DNA of 64,000 nucleotides from Mytilisepta virgata (taxonomy: Eukaryota; Mollusca; Bivalvia; Mytilida; Mytilidae): contig JAPWFG010000019.1 in the NCBI GenBank assembly GCA_028015205.1, forward strand, positions 310,001 through 374,000, given 5' to 3'. The stretch's first letter is position 1. Every line of letters begins with the position of its first letter. Below, piece by piece: positions 19,490 through 33,007 of this stretch. A program made the translations under genes and the position numbers. Under the pieces are notes generated by a model. The model was not told where the DNA came from and did not search any database. It saw nothing but the letters and a program-made list of their open reading frames with translations.

Positions 19490-22400
19490 AATTCACATTT
19501 TTGCACTCTGGAAACAGCTTCCAAATACCTTAAAATCGTTTTTGGGTGGGGGCTTAGCCCTGGACCCACCCTCTCGATTTTATCAAAGATTCTAGAAAAA
19601 AATATGTTGCCAAGTATATAGATGTATTAAAGAATATTCCATGAAATTTAAATTCTCGAAAATTGTCTATATTCAGATTCAGTATTCCCTAATTTTACCC
19701 CTTTTATGGAAGCTAAAGCTGTGCCATTGTTAACGTCATGCTATTGTGCAGTCGGACCGCCAAGTGCCATTTTGACCGTTACGCTAGTGCATTCTATTTA
19801 CAGAGAAACAGGTGGAGATAATTTCAGAATTTTTACACCAGATGGCGCTTTTAGTCCCGCCTCGAATTTTTGATTGACATGACGGGTGAGAAATGTGTAA
19901 ATATCGTTGTGCTAGTTTTTGACTTTCAAATAACATGGATGGAAATATGTGTAAAAATTATTTCGTTAACACCCTGGCCTATTGGATTCACCTGACACTG
20001 AAAATTATAAACGTATGAGACCCAGTGAGTATTTTTGCACACCTCAAAATGGCCGGCGACATACGTTGCCACTTTTTAGCCAATGAACAGATCTCGCTCG
20101 TTTACCGTTTCACTGGGAGGAGCCTATAATGCTTTGTTTTGCAAATTGATATAGTATCGGGTCTTTCATTTTCAAGTTAAAAAGGCTGTCCCGAGACTCC
20201 GTTACATAGTTCTTACTCAATATCCAGGGATATCAAAATATGCAAAGAAATGAAGTGTGTTATTCTGGTTTTCACATAATGACACGATTGAAGTATTTTT
20301 TATGTTGGATATTCAATTTTCTGCATAAAATTTTAAAGGAGTGTCTATTTTCAAGATCAGTCACCTGAAAATTGCCCTGGGCCCTTCCCGTTTTAGTGGT
20401 TGATGATACACATTTTTGTTTTTTTTTTAAAATTTACTCAGGTTCATCTAATAAGTTACATTATGGACAGAAAAAAATCCATGATGAGATGATTTGTTTA
20501 AAAATAAGATAATAAAAAAAAAGATTCACCGACAAAATAAGAATAAATCGTGTTGGAACACTTTTAGTCTTTACAATATTGTGAAATTATGCATAAATAC
20601 TCAACATATGAGCTACCAGTTTTATTTATTATTATTGGCAATGTACAGGAAAACTATTAGTAAATAATTGTTTTTAAATTGTATATCAAAAAATATATTT
20701 TAGGTGTATTTGTTTTACTTTGGATGGACAATAGTGTATGATTTTCATATGTCTCTATGTGTATAATTTCTTAAATTTTTGTCAAAATAGTAATCTTGTA
20801 ATATCTACAACTTCAAATTTTATAACCACTTTTTTTAAGTAAGGTTATCTAATTTCTTTTCATTTATGATTTAATTTTTTTACCCTCTGGTGTCATCTAG
20901 ACTATTTAGTTAGAATAGTCCTATGATTCAATCAAGTAATAGTTTTCAGTTTTCAGTTTCATTATATTTGGTTGTGTTCTCAAAGAATATTCGTTATGTA
21001 CATGTATACAGCATTATTCATGTTAATTGACCTATTATCTTAAATTCTGTTGAAAATTTCTAATTTTTGTGCTTTGCCTTTCATTTCAAAATCCAGGATC
21101 TTGGGTTAGACTTCCATATTACAGTTTTTCTTAAACAAATGATTTTATTTTGTTATTTCATGATTTTTAATTCATGTTCATGTCCAGATTTTTACTTTTT
21201 TGCATGGAAAGTCAGCAAATTTCAATAATAAGCATGAGAAATTGGTCTATAAAATCACATGTATATTTTTGTTTTACCAATTTTGGCACTACGGGGGGTG
21301 AAATAGGTCAAATACACAAAAAGCAATAATAATTATTCTTAATCAATACAATAAATATTAATTCATGAAAAACCAGATTGGGAAGGCATAACTTAATGTA
21401 CAAATGTAAAATTTCCTTTTGTTGAAAAGAATATGCATATGATTCATGTGATTTGCTGGCAAAAAATAAATCTGTCCATGTCAGATCCTTACAGTTTTTG
21501 ACAATTGAGTAATGGATAAAGGTATTTTTAATTTTAATAAAATTTTCTTTTTTTTCCAATGCTTTTTTTTGTAATTTGTTACTTTTTAACCAAAAACTCA
21601 GAATTTAGGTCCTGATAAAGACAAAAATCCATTATTTAATAGCTTCCACATTGCAAAATGCCCAAACCATTTAAATAGAAATTGGAGCAAGTAATTTTTT
21701 TCAAAATTAAAGTGAAAAAAAATTATTCAGTCCCGTTTTTGAATAAAAAATATAAACATTTGTCATTACTCAAATAGACCTACATTGCATACCAGTAATT
21801 CAGCTACTCCCCAGGCTTTCAGTTGTTAATTTCTATGGAAAATAATTTTAAATTCATTTCTGCTTATTCTACCATTCAACAGAAAGATCCTGAACCCCTC
21901 CACAAGAAAATGATAGAAGTAAGTGGAAGCACCTGCCTGACCACCCCCCTTTTCCCCCCTGGTACATTATTTATTCTTAAATATGGGGTTTTTTATGTTT
22001 ATTGACACATATTTATTATATCATTTGACAACCAAGCGTGAAACTTATTTAAAGTTCCTTTTTTTATCGATCGCTACCGTCATACCTTCTTTGTTTACAT
22101 TTTATTGACAACGTCAACGTTGATTATCCCCCTTTATCACGTAATTTTCACAGAAAAAGCTCGCTCGAATTGCGTTTCACTCGGTTTTGCGAATAAATAT
22201 TTGAACTGTTCGTGAGAAAAGGAACAGTACACCTTTTCCGATTAAAAAATCCCCGTCCCGAGATCTGACAATGAAGAAATTGTCCTTTTTCTGACCAACG
22301 GTGACGAAATCGTCGGCATCATTGCCAACTTTGATTGTAAAATTTTGTATGAAAAGCACGCTAAAATGTATGTTTTAAACTAATATGAAAAGAAAATAAT

Positions 22401-22640
22401 ACCATCCCCTAGACCCAACTCAAACCGTACGTCATGTATGGCCAGAAAAACCGGCAGGTGATTGACGTTACAAAAAATGACCCATTTTCAAATGAAAAGT
22501 CACGTGACTCTGTAAAGAAAAACGACGCCATTATTGACTTGGCGGTCCGACTGTGTGAACGTCACCGGACAATCGGCAGTAAAACAAAACAGGTTGGCAC
22601 TGAATGTATATTTATGTGAATTTCCTGTGGCAGTGAAAGG
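19490..22640. other. Possible non-autonomous element, otherwise no gene
   Basis: CAGTCGGACCGCCAAGT at 19,749-19,765 recurs as its exact reverse complement at 22,537-22,553, with weaker similarity around both. That could mark the ends of a ~2.9-kb DNA element. The interior is AT-rich and shows no transposase. Confidence 0.35.
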
Positions 22641-23009
22641 GTTAAATAACCAAGAAAGCGCATGAATATACTTGCCAAATACGGGTTTATCGATGTATAA
22701 TTTTTTATGATTTTGCCCTTCCGACCAATGAAATTTTTGTATTTTATCATATCCAAATTAAAATGGAATTATATTAGAATAACAAGTTCACTTCCAACTT
22801 CCAAGCAAGGATCGAAACTCACAAGCTCGGTAATTGACCCTTGCCCTCAACGGTTTTCATATTGTTTTCATTCGCTGCAGAGTTGTGATTTAAGGTAGAT
22901 AACTCTAGGAGAAATATTGAAATTTCCCGTAAAAATACGAACTACTTTTTTATGGAAGTGACGTCATGAGATCAAGAGATTATCTATATATATATACGGA
23001 TAAGATTGA

Positions 23010-23040
<31 letters not shown>

Positions 23041-24000
23041 TGTCCATTAATACAATTTGCAAGTTATAATGAACCCAAACAACCCAGTTGGAAGGTTGTT
23101 TTCGATTACAGCCTACTGTGGCCATGTGGCTACATGGATAAAATGTACCGATCGACTTTTTTTTAAATAATTATTACATATCAAGAATAGACAACTGATG
23201 CGTTTTTAGGTATTCATTTGAAACCTGAAATCTCTCTTTTAAAGTAAACCAACAACCACAAAAACAGAGAGGGTATTTCTACCCAAATTGACCAGGTCGA
23301 TCCCCCTATCTTATCCATGTTATCTATCAAACTAATTTGTATGAAAAAAAAATTGAAAAAATATGAATTTTTGTACCTGACAAAAAATATATAAACAGTA
23401 TAATTTAGTATATTTCAAATCTAAAATGAATAAAATCGAATCAAACTTCTTTATTCCAAATCAAAGGGCCCACAAAGGGCATGTAAATCAACATGAAACA
23501 CGAAAGACAAGCATACACAACCCACACATACATATACCATACAAACAACCATTCATACTAATTTCTTATGATTGAAAATAATTCAAGTAAATACACACAA
23601 AAAACCCAAAAACAACAAATAAACAGTATACAATATTCCCTACTTGCGGAGCTCCAGATGCATACATATTTATCATTTTTTGACTGAGTTATTGTTCCTC
23701 ACAGCAGGTGTGAATTCGAGGTCACTCGTGGCATTTCGCCAGAATTTAATGACATAGATTGTGGAGTTCGAATGAAAAACGAAATTCCCTACAAACAATA
23801 TTAACTCTGCAATCGAGAACTTGGGGCTTTTCCATTTTTTTTTTTCAAAGACATTAAAATTTTTTATATGTATCCCAACTACATAAAATTGACAGCACCT
23901 CCAATATAATGAGGAATTCCCTTCACCTTTCAGGGTTTTCTGTTATATCATTCGGATTGAAAGATAAATCTGCGTGTTCCTACCTAGGACATTGCAACAT
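22641..24000. other. No gene seen; ATT microsatellite
   Basis: An (ATT)n run at about 23,012-23,042. A stretch near 23,440-23,640 (TTCTTTATTCCAAATCAAAG followed by ACACAACCCACACATACA) looks like a minus-strand LINE tail, at low confidence. Confidence 0.35.
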
Positions 24001-24005
24001 TATTT

Positions 24006-24270
24006 CCATATGTTTTTCATATGTTTGAAAACATATGGTAACATATATTTAGGACCAGTATGGAAACATATGATTTTGAACATATGAGAAACAAATGAAA
24101 AACATATGTTTTAAAAATCATATGAAAAACATGTTTTTCATACATGTAAACATATGGAAAACACATTTTTCATATGATTTTAACAAACATGTGTTTTTCA
24201 TATGACTTTAACAAACATATGTTTTTCATATGATTTTCATTAGTCGTAAACATATGTTTTTCATATATAT
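24006..24270. repeat. CATATG-rich palindromic repeat cluster
   Basis: About 13 CATATG hexamers in 260 bp, in variants of AACATATGTTTTTCATATGA. Each hexamer is self-complementary and neighbours are often arranged as inverted pairs, so the tract can fold many ways. No frame crosses it. Confidence 0.85.
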
Positions 24271-27200
24271 TATCTTTGTTTTCAAACGTAATTTTTTGCA
24301 TGTTTCCCTTTGATGCTTAATTAACACAGGACTCCATATTTTTTATCTGAGGTGGTGATTATTTGATCAAGCTGTTGTCTCTTTGACACTTACACACCCC
24401 ATTTCCATTGTCTATTCTATTTTCATATGTTACGTAAGTCATTGCTATTAGTATTGTGGGTAATCTGATGTATGTGTTTTACTTTTGTTGCTATTTACAT
24501 ACACAGATACGTGATTGTCTACACTGATTGTCTTCTATTACTGGTGCATGTGTATGCAACTGACTTTTAGAATTAACACATGACTTTGAAAAAACAACAA
24601 CATTTACTTTTGAGTTGAATATTATATTAATAAAATTATAATGTTCTTTCTGTTACTTTAATTTCTTTACTTTTCAGTTCCTGCAAGTAAAAAAAAAGAT
24701 CATGCATAAGATATATATATATTTGCACTTGTGAAATTAAGGAAATAAGAATTAAATTTTAGTTAGTATAGATTAAATTTTCATACAAAACTATTTAGAA
24801 TTTAAAATATATGCATGATAAATCAAACATGTATATTCATACATCAACTGACTGTTCTTTTTGGGCAGTCAAAATGCCATGTCACTGCCTGTATTTAACT
24901 TTTTATTGTGACGTCACAAACCTAACAGTAATTGTTTTGAAATTACCAGGATGTTGGTTGATTCAGGTCAAAATAGTTTTTTTCTTACTTAAAATACTTT
25001 TTCTGAGATTCTACGTTGCAGTATAAAGATAATAATGATGCACTGATGTGACCAAAACTTCAAAATACTAACTCGGCTCCAGCCATTGCAAATGTTCAGC
25101 AGAGCCTCGTATTTCCCAGGGTTCTAAGCCTTATTAATATATCAGTTTTATGTCAAGTCAGCGCAGTGATATAAAGATATAAAGTTGTCTTTATATATAA
25201 ACAATACTAGTCTAGTGTGAAAGTGTAGGAAATGAAGATGCCTGGTTTTATCCATGATTGTACGTAAATTGCCTGTAAAATGCAATGTTTTTTTTTAAAT
25301 AAGTTATACAACTCATTAATTTCTTCAAGATGTTAAATAGGGACCCATATAAGAACCTATTAATTTCTTAGTTTATATAATTCATAACTTAAGTCAAGAC
25401 AAAACGTATCAATCGCTTTCCTAAACCTCTGTCATGAAATAGAAGTTCCTCGTAGTATTAGTTCCAAATGGAAGAAATATTCTGGAATATACAGTATTTG
25501 TTCCTAACGGAATAAAGGTCATAGAATATTTGTTCCAACAAGAACAGATATTATGGCATTGTTCATAACAAAGTTTCCAGGGGAACTTCTGTTAGACGGA
25601 ACAAATATACATTGACACCTCTAACTTTCATACAAATTCTTTGAAATAGTATATTTTAGAAAGAAGTATGACACATTCTGGCATAATTAAGATGTAACAT
25701 CTTGTTAATTCAGAATGCCTGAATTCATTTATCATTTTAAATTTAAATATTTGAATAAGACTTTTTAGAAAGTAAATTGAAATTTTCAAGAATAAATAGG
25801 CATAAAACTGGGTTTAGTGAATTTATCCCTTTAACCTACAGTACATTTTATTCATTTGACAAATTGTGGACACATTGTTTATATCAACTTCAGCAGATGT
25901 GTCCTTAGCGATAATTTCAAATCTCACCCTACTGCTCTGAAAAAGGAAATTATTATTAAATCAAAGAAAAACATCGCAAATGTGATAAAGCAATCCTTAA
26001 AGAATTCTTGGTTTGCGGTTTATTGACAGACTCACAAAAAATCTACCTGCTCAAGATTTCTTTTCTTCATTTCCAAAATATTTTAGTTCTATTTTTGGGC
26101 CTTTTTCATAAAAAAAATAATTCATCTACCTACCTACATCAAAGTTGTGAAAGGGAAAACAGCAAACCAACAATTTTTAAGAATGGCCTAATGAGAATTA
26201 TCTAATCAATTAGTATACCTAATCTCTGCAGCCTTCTAGTGTCTATCTCTTTCAGTTTTTCAATTCTTTTGGTGTAATTTGCTATTTCCTATTTGGTTGT
26301 AGCATGGTAATCTCTAAATGTATCCAAAATTTGTGAAGAACTCTAAATCGTCAATGTTCAGTTTCTTTGTGTGCAGGAATGATCTCTAGAAAAGTGAGAA
26401 AAAACAAAATAAAAAAAAAAACATTTACACTAATACAAGAAATAGGCAAGAGCTTTATACAAAGCTTTATGAAAATGTTGGTTTTTAGCCCCCAATAGTT
26501 GCTGATAAGCATACCATTGGTGCTGCTGGAAAAAATGACCTTAAACTTCCAATTTCATTAAAGGCTTTCCGGAATTCTTTACCCCTGTCAATAAAAAATG
26601 TGATTACTTTTATTGATATAAGATAATGCATTTAGATTATACATTGTACCAAGTTAAATATTTGAAATTGTAAAGTACTTAGATATAAGCAATTTGTACA
26701 ATTATGCTAAGTTGATAAACTGAGAATGATTTTTTTATGTTATCAGCAATTTTTGTAAATTTCCTTTGATCCAAACAGGGTGATAATTTCTTGATTAATT
26801 AAGTGTCATTTTTCTTTGTTCATCCTCGTCAAATGTATATGAAAAAGGTATACACAATGTAATCTGATTCAAACTTAAATACAGTGGATAAGCAAGCAAG
26901 TAAGAAAAGATGATATATATGCCGATTCAAAATTATCTGTGTGGAAACATGCAATAACAGGTAAGCAAGCAGGGATAATGTTAAAAGCATGTTTGATTTG
27001 TCACCAGTTGGATTCGAACCAACATCACCTAAAAGGTGGTACTACCATTATAATATGGAGACTGTATTATACACTGATGTATTAGTAGATATGGATAGTA
27101 AATTTTACAACTAGCAGCTTCCAGTGGCAGGGCCAGAAAAATAAATATTCCGTCATTATCAAAACATCAAATTTTAATGATTATTTAAATACAACTAGAG

Positions 27201-28715
27201 ATCATGTGTCTGTAAGACATGGATGCCCTGTCCTCCTGTGCATAGAATTCTTAACATCCATTTGAAATGATAAATCGACAGTACCAAATTTTTATTTTGA
27301 CCCAAGGATCCAAACACACAAATTTAATGGAGTAACTCAAGCATGAAATGTAGGTCATGTGTACTTATCTGCCAGTGATCTGTGTTGAACTAAAGAAGAT
27401 GATTGTCGTTTTCAATTAAAACTATGACAAACGTGGGATTTTCCAAATGTGAACTTCCCCTTTCTTAGCAGTAATATTCCAAGGTCTCCAGACTTTGGGG
27501 AATCTTCCTTGTACATATAATTTGTGGACTTTTCCCACTGTTTTTTTTTGCTTTTGTGGATATCCCCTAAAACTTTATATTACATGTACCAGGTGAAATA
27601 TGAAATATCAGGCTCTTACCATATCCAACAGGCAGATTACATATCACATCTTCTCCCTTCGAAAATGATTGATAGCATCCATCTGCTTCGGTTTTAACTC
27701 AAACTTTATGTATCCATTTTTATCTGAACCTGTCTTGTAAAGAAAAAATTCATTCTTTATTGCAAGTTTGTCATTTATAAAATTATGCAACAAACATTAT
27801 TTATGTTTATTTGTGTAATATTGATAAAATAATTAAATTACTACATGTATTTTTCAGTTACCGTGCACCCATATACTTTTGGCAACTTTTTCTGAACAAC
27901 TCTAGGCTTTATCCCATTTTCTACTTATAAATAATAATATAATGAATGTCCTAAAAGTCAAAATAGATCCTAGTTTACAAACGAAACTTTCAGATACACT
28001 GTAATGTTACTATAGTTTGTGGGGATGCTATATATCAGGAAAAGGATTACACACAGAAAATGGAGATCTGGTTTCTGTAAGACACGTTTGCCCCATCCTA
28101 ATGCATAAAGAATTCCTAATATACGTACATACAGACAGACAAGGGTAAATCTATATATGTTCCTTCCACATGAATGTTGGACATAAAAAGAAGGGATTAT
28201 TTTCTCTTCAAAATATTGGAAAAATAAGAGTTCTTTCATTTTAATGAAATATTTGTAGATAAGATATTAAAAAAATTTAACTGATTTTGATAAAAAAAAA
28301 ATTGTTTCTGGGACTTAATTAGAACAGTTGTTTTATTTGTAGGAGATTTTTTTCATAGTAAATCAGTTCACAATTATCCAAATTTAAACTAGTGAGTTTT
28401 GTAGCCTTTCTTTTCAGATAATCCTTTTTTCATTTTCTGTTTCGAAACAATGTACTTCTTTTTTTGTAAATACAAATTCTTCTTGCTCCATTTCTATAAA
28501 ATGACAATAGATGATTTTTTCAACTCAGTTTTAAAAGCAGGAGTGAAATTTGTTCACCACAAAGTATTAAGATTTTTGTAGTGAGTACTTTTTATAATGA
28601 ATGTAAAAGATGTTTATCAACATAACATTAGCTAGAACTAAAGGCAATAAACATAGGAAAAATATATCTTAATTAATAATTATTCTATGTCATTAACAAA
28701 TATTTGTGTGTCTTT
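24271..28715. other. No supported gene
   Basis: Low-complexity AT-rich DNA. Recurrent TTTGTTCC/GGAACAAAT motifs occur at 25,440-25,610, bounded by AGAAGTTCC and GGAACTTCT. None of the short open frames here has splice context or family resemblance. Confidence 0.35.
26998..27050 (-). pseudogene. tRNA-like 3' half (tRNA relic or SINE head)
   Basis: On the minus strand there is a perfect 5-bp T-stem and standard loop (GTTGGTTCGAATCCAAC), preceded by an anticodon-like arm with loop CTTTTAG (anticodon UUU) and a TGGTAGTA segment resembling a D loop. The variable loop is missing and no 5' acceptor strand pairs with GGTGACA, so it is not a functional tRNA. Confidence 0.4.
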
Positions 28716-28717
28716 AG

Positions 28718-28909
28718 TTTCTTGGCTATCACTCAGTCTTATATTTACCAGGAAAAGGCTTAGGTGCACAAACCATGGCAAGGGGACTGCATTGGTATAT
28801 GAAAACTGACTCGGGACTAATTTTTTATAATGATATTCATGGAAAACCACTTGGTGACACTTTTTGTCAAGATTTGTCCCAGAATTTGTTTAGTTTTCAG
28901 GACTTATGA
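28718..28909 (+). CDS. Possible orphan terminal exon, unrecognised
   Basis: A TTTAG acceptor (ends 28,717) is followed by 63 open codons and a TGA. The peptide has protein-like composition, with LPGKGLGAQTMARGLHWYMK and YNDIHGKPLGDTF. There is no ATG at the start, so it would have to be a spliced exon. I do not recognise it and see no partner exon nearby. A chance open frame is a real alternative. Confidence 0.2.
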   Translation, partial: FLGYHSVLYLPGKGLGAQTMARGLHWYMKTDSGLIFYNDIHGKPLGDTFCQDLSQNLFSFQDL

Positions 28910-29639
28910 TAATCATTTCAACTATACATTTGTGTACATGTCCTGCTTTACATGATCAGTGTGGTCTAATAACTGTTAGTAGTCTCGGGTATGGTTATAA
29001 AACAATCTGTGAAGGTGTTTGTGAAGTTGAAAGCCTCCCCCTTTTTTCTTCCTTGACCTTGGGCCACTTTACCCTTCGGTTGCCTTATTACATGTATTAA
29101 GATTCTACATATATAGATGTTACTATCTCTTGTAAGGACCCGCTTAATTTTATGAATTTATTTTACCTTAGTGTTTATCAAAATAATGTTTTTGAACCTT
29201 TCTGCGCAGACGTGTACAAAGACACATGTGTACAAGTCCCACATGTATGTAAACAAAGAAGTCCGCCGAAGAGAGATTCAAGTCAAAGAAATTTATGCAT
29301 TATTATTCAATTTCACAAAACTTGAACCGAAAATATGCATAAGAAAGAAAGAAATAAACCACAATTTCTCATTTACAAGATAAAATGTATTCCTGCAACG
29401 CGGAAGGTCACTTTTTACAAGATCTTGTAAAAGTGAGTATGGCTGATGGCAAGGGTGAGAATCAGAGAACTTCGGGAATGTTCGGAGAGCCGAACCCTTG
29501 CGTCGGAGGTTGGTTCACTTCCTTACCCGCCGCCCCCTCCCTTTTACATACAGTCAAGCTATTGCTCCTTTTGCTTTTATTACTGTTGATTTGGAGATCT
29601 TTTGTAGGGACCTCGAAATCGTTTAGAGCAGAATAAAAG

Positions 29640-31990
29640 CTAAGAATCACTCTGGCGTAAAAATGCCTGTTTTAGAATGGATTGTGGCCGTAGGACGTGA
29701 GAAAGCACTACGTATATAAAACTGGGAAATATTGAAAATAACATTCAGTAATTTTATTTTCGAATTTCACTTCTATAACCATTTGATTAATTAACTGACC
29801 AGGCAAACGACACAAATTTGTAATATTTACAGAAAAGTTGCATAACTTCTTAATAATTAGGCGGGGTATTGCTTAAAAGTTAATTTTTTTAAGAAAAAAA
29901 AATGGTTATACGTTGTAGGTGTAGCATATGGGCCATTTTCTTGGTAGAAAATAAATGTATCATTAACCTCTAGTGTGCCATAGGGCCGATTAGGTCGATT
30001 TGATAAAGCTACCGTTGAGTGCCAAGGATCGGCCCAACGTTGTTTTTCAAAATCTGCAACGAAACAATAGCGTCGACGTCACAATAAAGAATTGCGCTGG
30101 TAGAGACCTAGCTTGAAAACCCGGGCACGTCGGTTTTCATAATAACGTCAATTTTCAAAACGTCACCACTAAGCTGATTCTACACCGATTTTCTTGGAAT
30201 AAAAATCAAAAGACACAAAAGTAACTAAAATTTATATCCTTTATCTTTACTTCAATTGAACATCGTTAAAATATTTGTTATTTCATATTAAATAAATGTG
30301 TATAACCACTCTAAAGTAACTTATCCAAAAACGTTTCCTAAATCATCAAATAAGATATTTTATAATGTTATTCGCACGTTGAGCATATGAAAAGGGTCCT
30401 TGATTGTCAACTTTTTATTTGCAAAATTATAATAAGAATAATTCTGCTCTACGTTACACTTTACGTGGAATATAAAGTCAGTTTCCGTGCATTTAGGAAC
30501 TGAGCTTCAAATATTCATGTTCTAGTCTGGTTTGAACATTGTACGGGTGTGTCGGTGATTTGAGATATTTCTAAATTTTAAAACTGAGAATTTAACAGAA
30601 ATATTGTTATCACCGACAGTACTACATTTTGTATATGATAATCCAAATCATATGCATCGTCAAATTCTGAAAAAAGCGTAGTGTTTGGCGTGAACCTAGG
30701 AGTAATAATACTGAGGGTCCGGGTGACACTGAAGTGATTCGAATAATTAATAATCTTTATTAACGCAAGACAAGACTACAAGTCATGGCGATACAATGAC
30801 AAATTACAAGACATATAAACATACAAAGAAGTTAAAACAATTTAATAAACTAAGACTGATTAGGGTCTTCTTTCCTCAGTTCTTATGACTGTTCTATAAT
30901 AAACGAACAGATCATTTATTTGAGTTCTGATGATCTGAAGATATTCATTCATACTAGTCTCTTGCTGATCGATTTCCACGAAAATACTTGACTATTCTTT
31001 GTCAAGCACTTCGGGAAGTTTTTGGTTTGATTTTTCTTCCGTAAAGCGACAGCATTTTACCAACGACTAAGCTCCTAGATCTAGCAATGAGCTCTCCTTG
31101 ACCAATCTTTTTAAATTAAGATGTGTACCATTATTTTTATTGGTCTACCTGTTTTGGTTTTTATTTGTAGTTTGATTACGCTATAGGATAATAGGAAAAA
31201 GGAAGGTGGTTTTGGTATCCGAAAACCAGTTTAACTATATTGCTAGCGTTTGGTAGTGCGGTATCAAGTCCTGCTATTGTAAACCAATAAATTATTGCGT
31301 ACTCACAACAATCGAGAAACTCACTTCCACGAAAATGTCGTAATTTTACATATCCGCGAAATTTTTAATTCGCGAAGCAGTCCAGAAATCTAAAACGCAA
31401 AATTTTGCTTCCGCAAAAGTTTATTGCTTTGCACGCAGTCTCTGAGATCCTGTCATTATAAATGTTCATTTGTTGTCTTTCATTTTGGCTTTATTTGGTG
31501 GGTTAACGATTTTTTTAGTTAAAATTGTCTTCCATTGTCGATCTTTCTTCTATTTTGTTTATTTAATAGTTGCATGAATTTTTATGTACATTAAAAAAGA
31601 CGATATAGAAAATAAAACTACACAAAAAACATTGTCAATGTTACTGAATTTTGACAGGCGCTAATATACGCAGAGGAGTTACAAATGTAGCCCTACGTAC
31701 TGTTATCTGACAATTGCATGCGTTTTTATTGACATGTTTTCCTCTTTAACGTTTAGGCATACAGTGTTTTCTTGTACAATTCCCTGAAAATTCAATTAAT
31801 GATAAGTGATTGCACCTTCAAATGATTTGTCAATATTACAAAATGGAATGAAAGAAAAAGAAACAAGTGATAATGGTAGAATGGATTTATAATGCTATTT
31901 GTATTTTTTACAAATAAATTCAATGTTAACTTATTATGAAATATAAGTTAAATCAATTATTTGATAAAATTATTTAGAATTTATAAAAAC
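29640..31990. other. No supported gene; probable LINE tail
   Basis: Around 30,750-31,030 the minus strand resembles a LINE 3' end (TTAATAAAGATTATTAAT tail; upstream peptide similar to the RT/EERRP end of other copies). Nothing else is recognised. Confidence 0.35.
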
Positions 31991-32011
31991 AAAATACCGA
32001 TATTACAGTAA

Positions 32012-32072
32012 ATTTAGATTCCGTAGAAGGCCTTTTCGACAATTCATGCCTCATCAGTACAATTCACACTCA
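32012..32072 (-). ncRNA. Type I hammerhead ribozyme, minus strand
   Basis: Read on the minus strand: CTGATGA (complement of 32,051-32,057), stem II GGCA/TGTC around TGAAT, GAAA, and stem III the minimal self-complementary AAGGCCTT. C17 precedes stem I TACGG, which pairs with TTGTA upstream of the core (three Watson-Crick pairs and two G-U). Cleavage would fall between 32,025 and 32,026. Sequences outside the core differ fully from the 9.2-kb family, so this is a separate lineage, presumably a Penelope-like terminal repeat or retrozyme fragment. Confidence 0.75.
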
Positions 32073-32089
32073 AAGTAACAATCCGACAA

Positions 32090-32225
32090 ATGAAAGCTCA
32101 ATGATTGCAATCAATGATTTTTTTGATTGCAATCAAATGAGTGCAAAATGATTGCAGAGTGAGTGCAAAGTGAGCACCAAATAAATGCAATCCGATTGCA
32201 AATTTGCAGAATGATTGCAAAATTT
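32090..32225. repeat. GATTGCA/TGCAATC simple repeat
   Basis: Repeated GATTGCA, ATTGCAATCA and GAGTGCAAA words on both strands, giving short overlapping palindromes between the ribozyme and the piggyBac-like exon. Confidence 0.6.
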
Positions 32226-32395
32226 GCCAAGTTGAATTGTCCGGGGGCTGTAGTCTTCTTTTTGATCCGTTTTTCTCCATATTTCGGTTATCGTTCGCGA
32301 AACCTTTTGTCAAATTATGATGAAACTTGGTCAAGATATGCAGGGCACTCCACCCTCGACGTCATATCGAAAGTATGACGTCATAATGAACATAA

Positions 32396-32610
32396 ATGAC
32401 GTCAAACACACCCAAGAATATGGCCGACCGACCAGTACAGCAGCCAATTTGGTTCAGGGTGTTCCCTCCTGAAGATAGAGAAGAAAGACCATTTTTAGGC
32501 GGAAGACCAGGACCTGTGAATATGCTACCGCGTGATTCATTGCCTTGTATTTACTTTTTACTGCTGTTCCCTATCACTTTGATGAAAGAGTTTGTTCGAC
32601 AGACAAACAG
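32396..32610 (+). CDS. PiggyBac-like transposase, N-terminal exon
   Basis: From the ATG the frame runs 71 codons to a GT donor (AAACAG/GTAATT). The peptide carries the pattern at the start of the piggyBac DDE domain: PFLGGRPGPVN, then a YFLLLFP stretch and KEFVRQTNR, where the family has F-x-G-x-x-G ... F..LF ... TN-(R)Y. A second in-frame ATG (MADRPVQQ) is also possible. No downstream exon with the catalytic aspartates was found, so it is either a remnant or part of a domesticated gene with distant exons. Confidence 0.5.
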
Positions 32611-33007
32611 GTAATTAGCCTACTGGTATCCTATAAGAAGATATATACGACCAATAATTATATGATTAATGGGGGTAACTTCACTTTCAATATTCGGGGA
32701 TGCGTTCACATGAACTTCCAAATCTATACCCGAAGTTATCTAGCACATGTGAAATTTTAGCAAAATTATCCTAGCAGACATCATCAGTTGTAGAAAAATA
32801 GATAGACTATTTCTTGTTGCAATTTCATGGTCAGCAATATGTGAAATTGTTAGCTGAAATCTCATCTCTAGAAAATATCAAATTATAGACTCGATATTTC
32901 CAATTCTGAGATGAAATCCAGACCAATTCTGGAAAATTTCCAGTTTTATATATAGAGTGCACATTGTCTGAATTCTCACGGTCTCAGCCAGCTCTAAAAA
33001 CCGTCCG

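Noticed and set aside
26998..27050. Functional tRNA-Lys(UUU)
   Set aside because: The variable loop is absent and no 5' acceptor strand pairs; kept only as a tRNA-like relic.
29385..29432. ATG, 16 codons and a consensus donor (AAA/GTGAGT), possible first coding exon
   Set aside because: Too short to test, no in-phase acceptor exon recognised downstream, and the longer frame through it is low-complexity.
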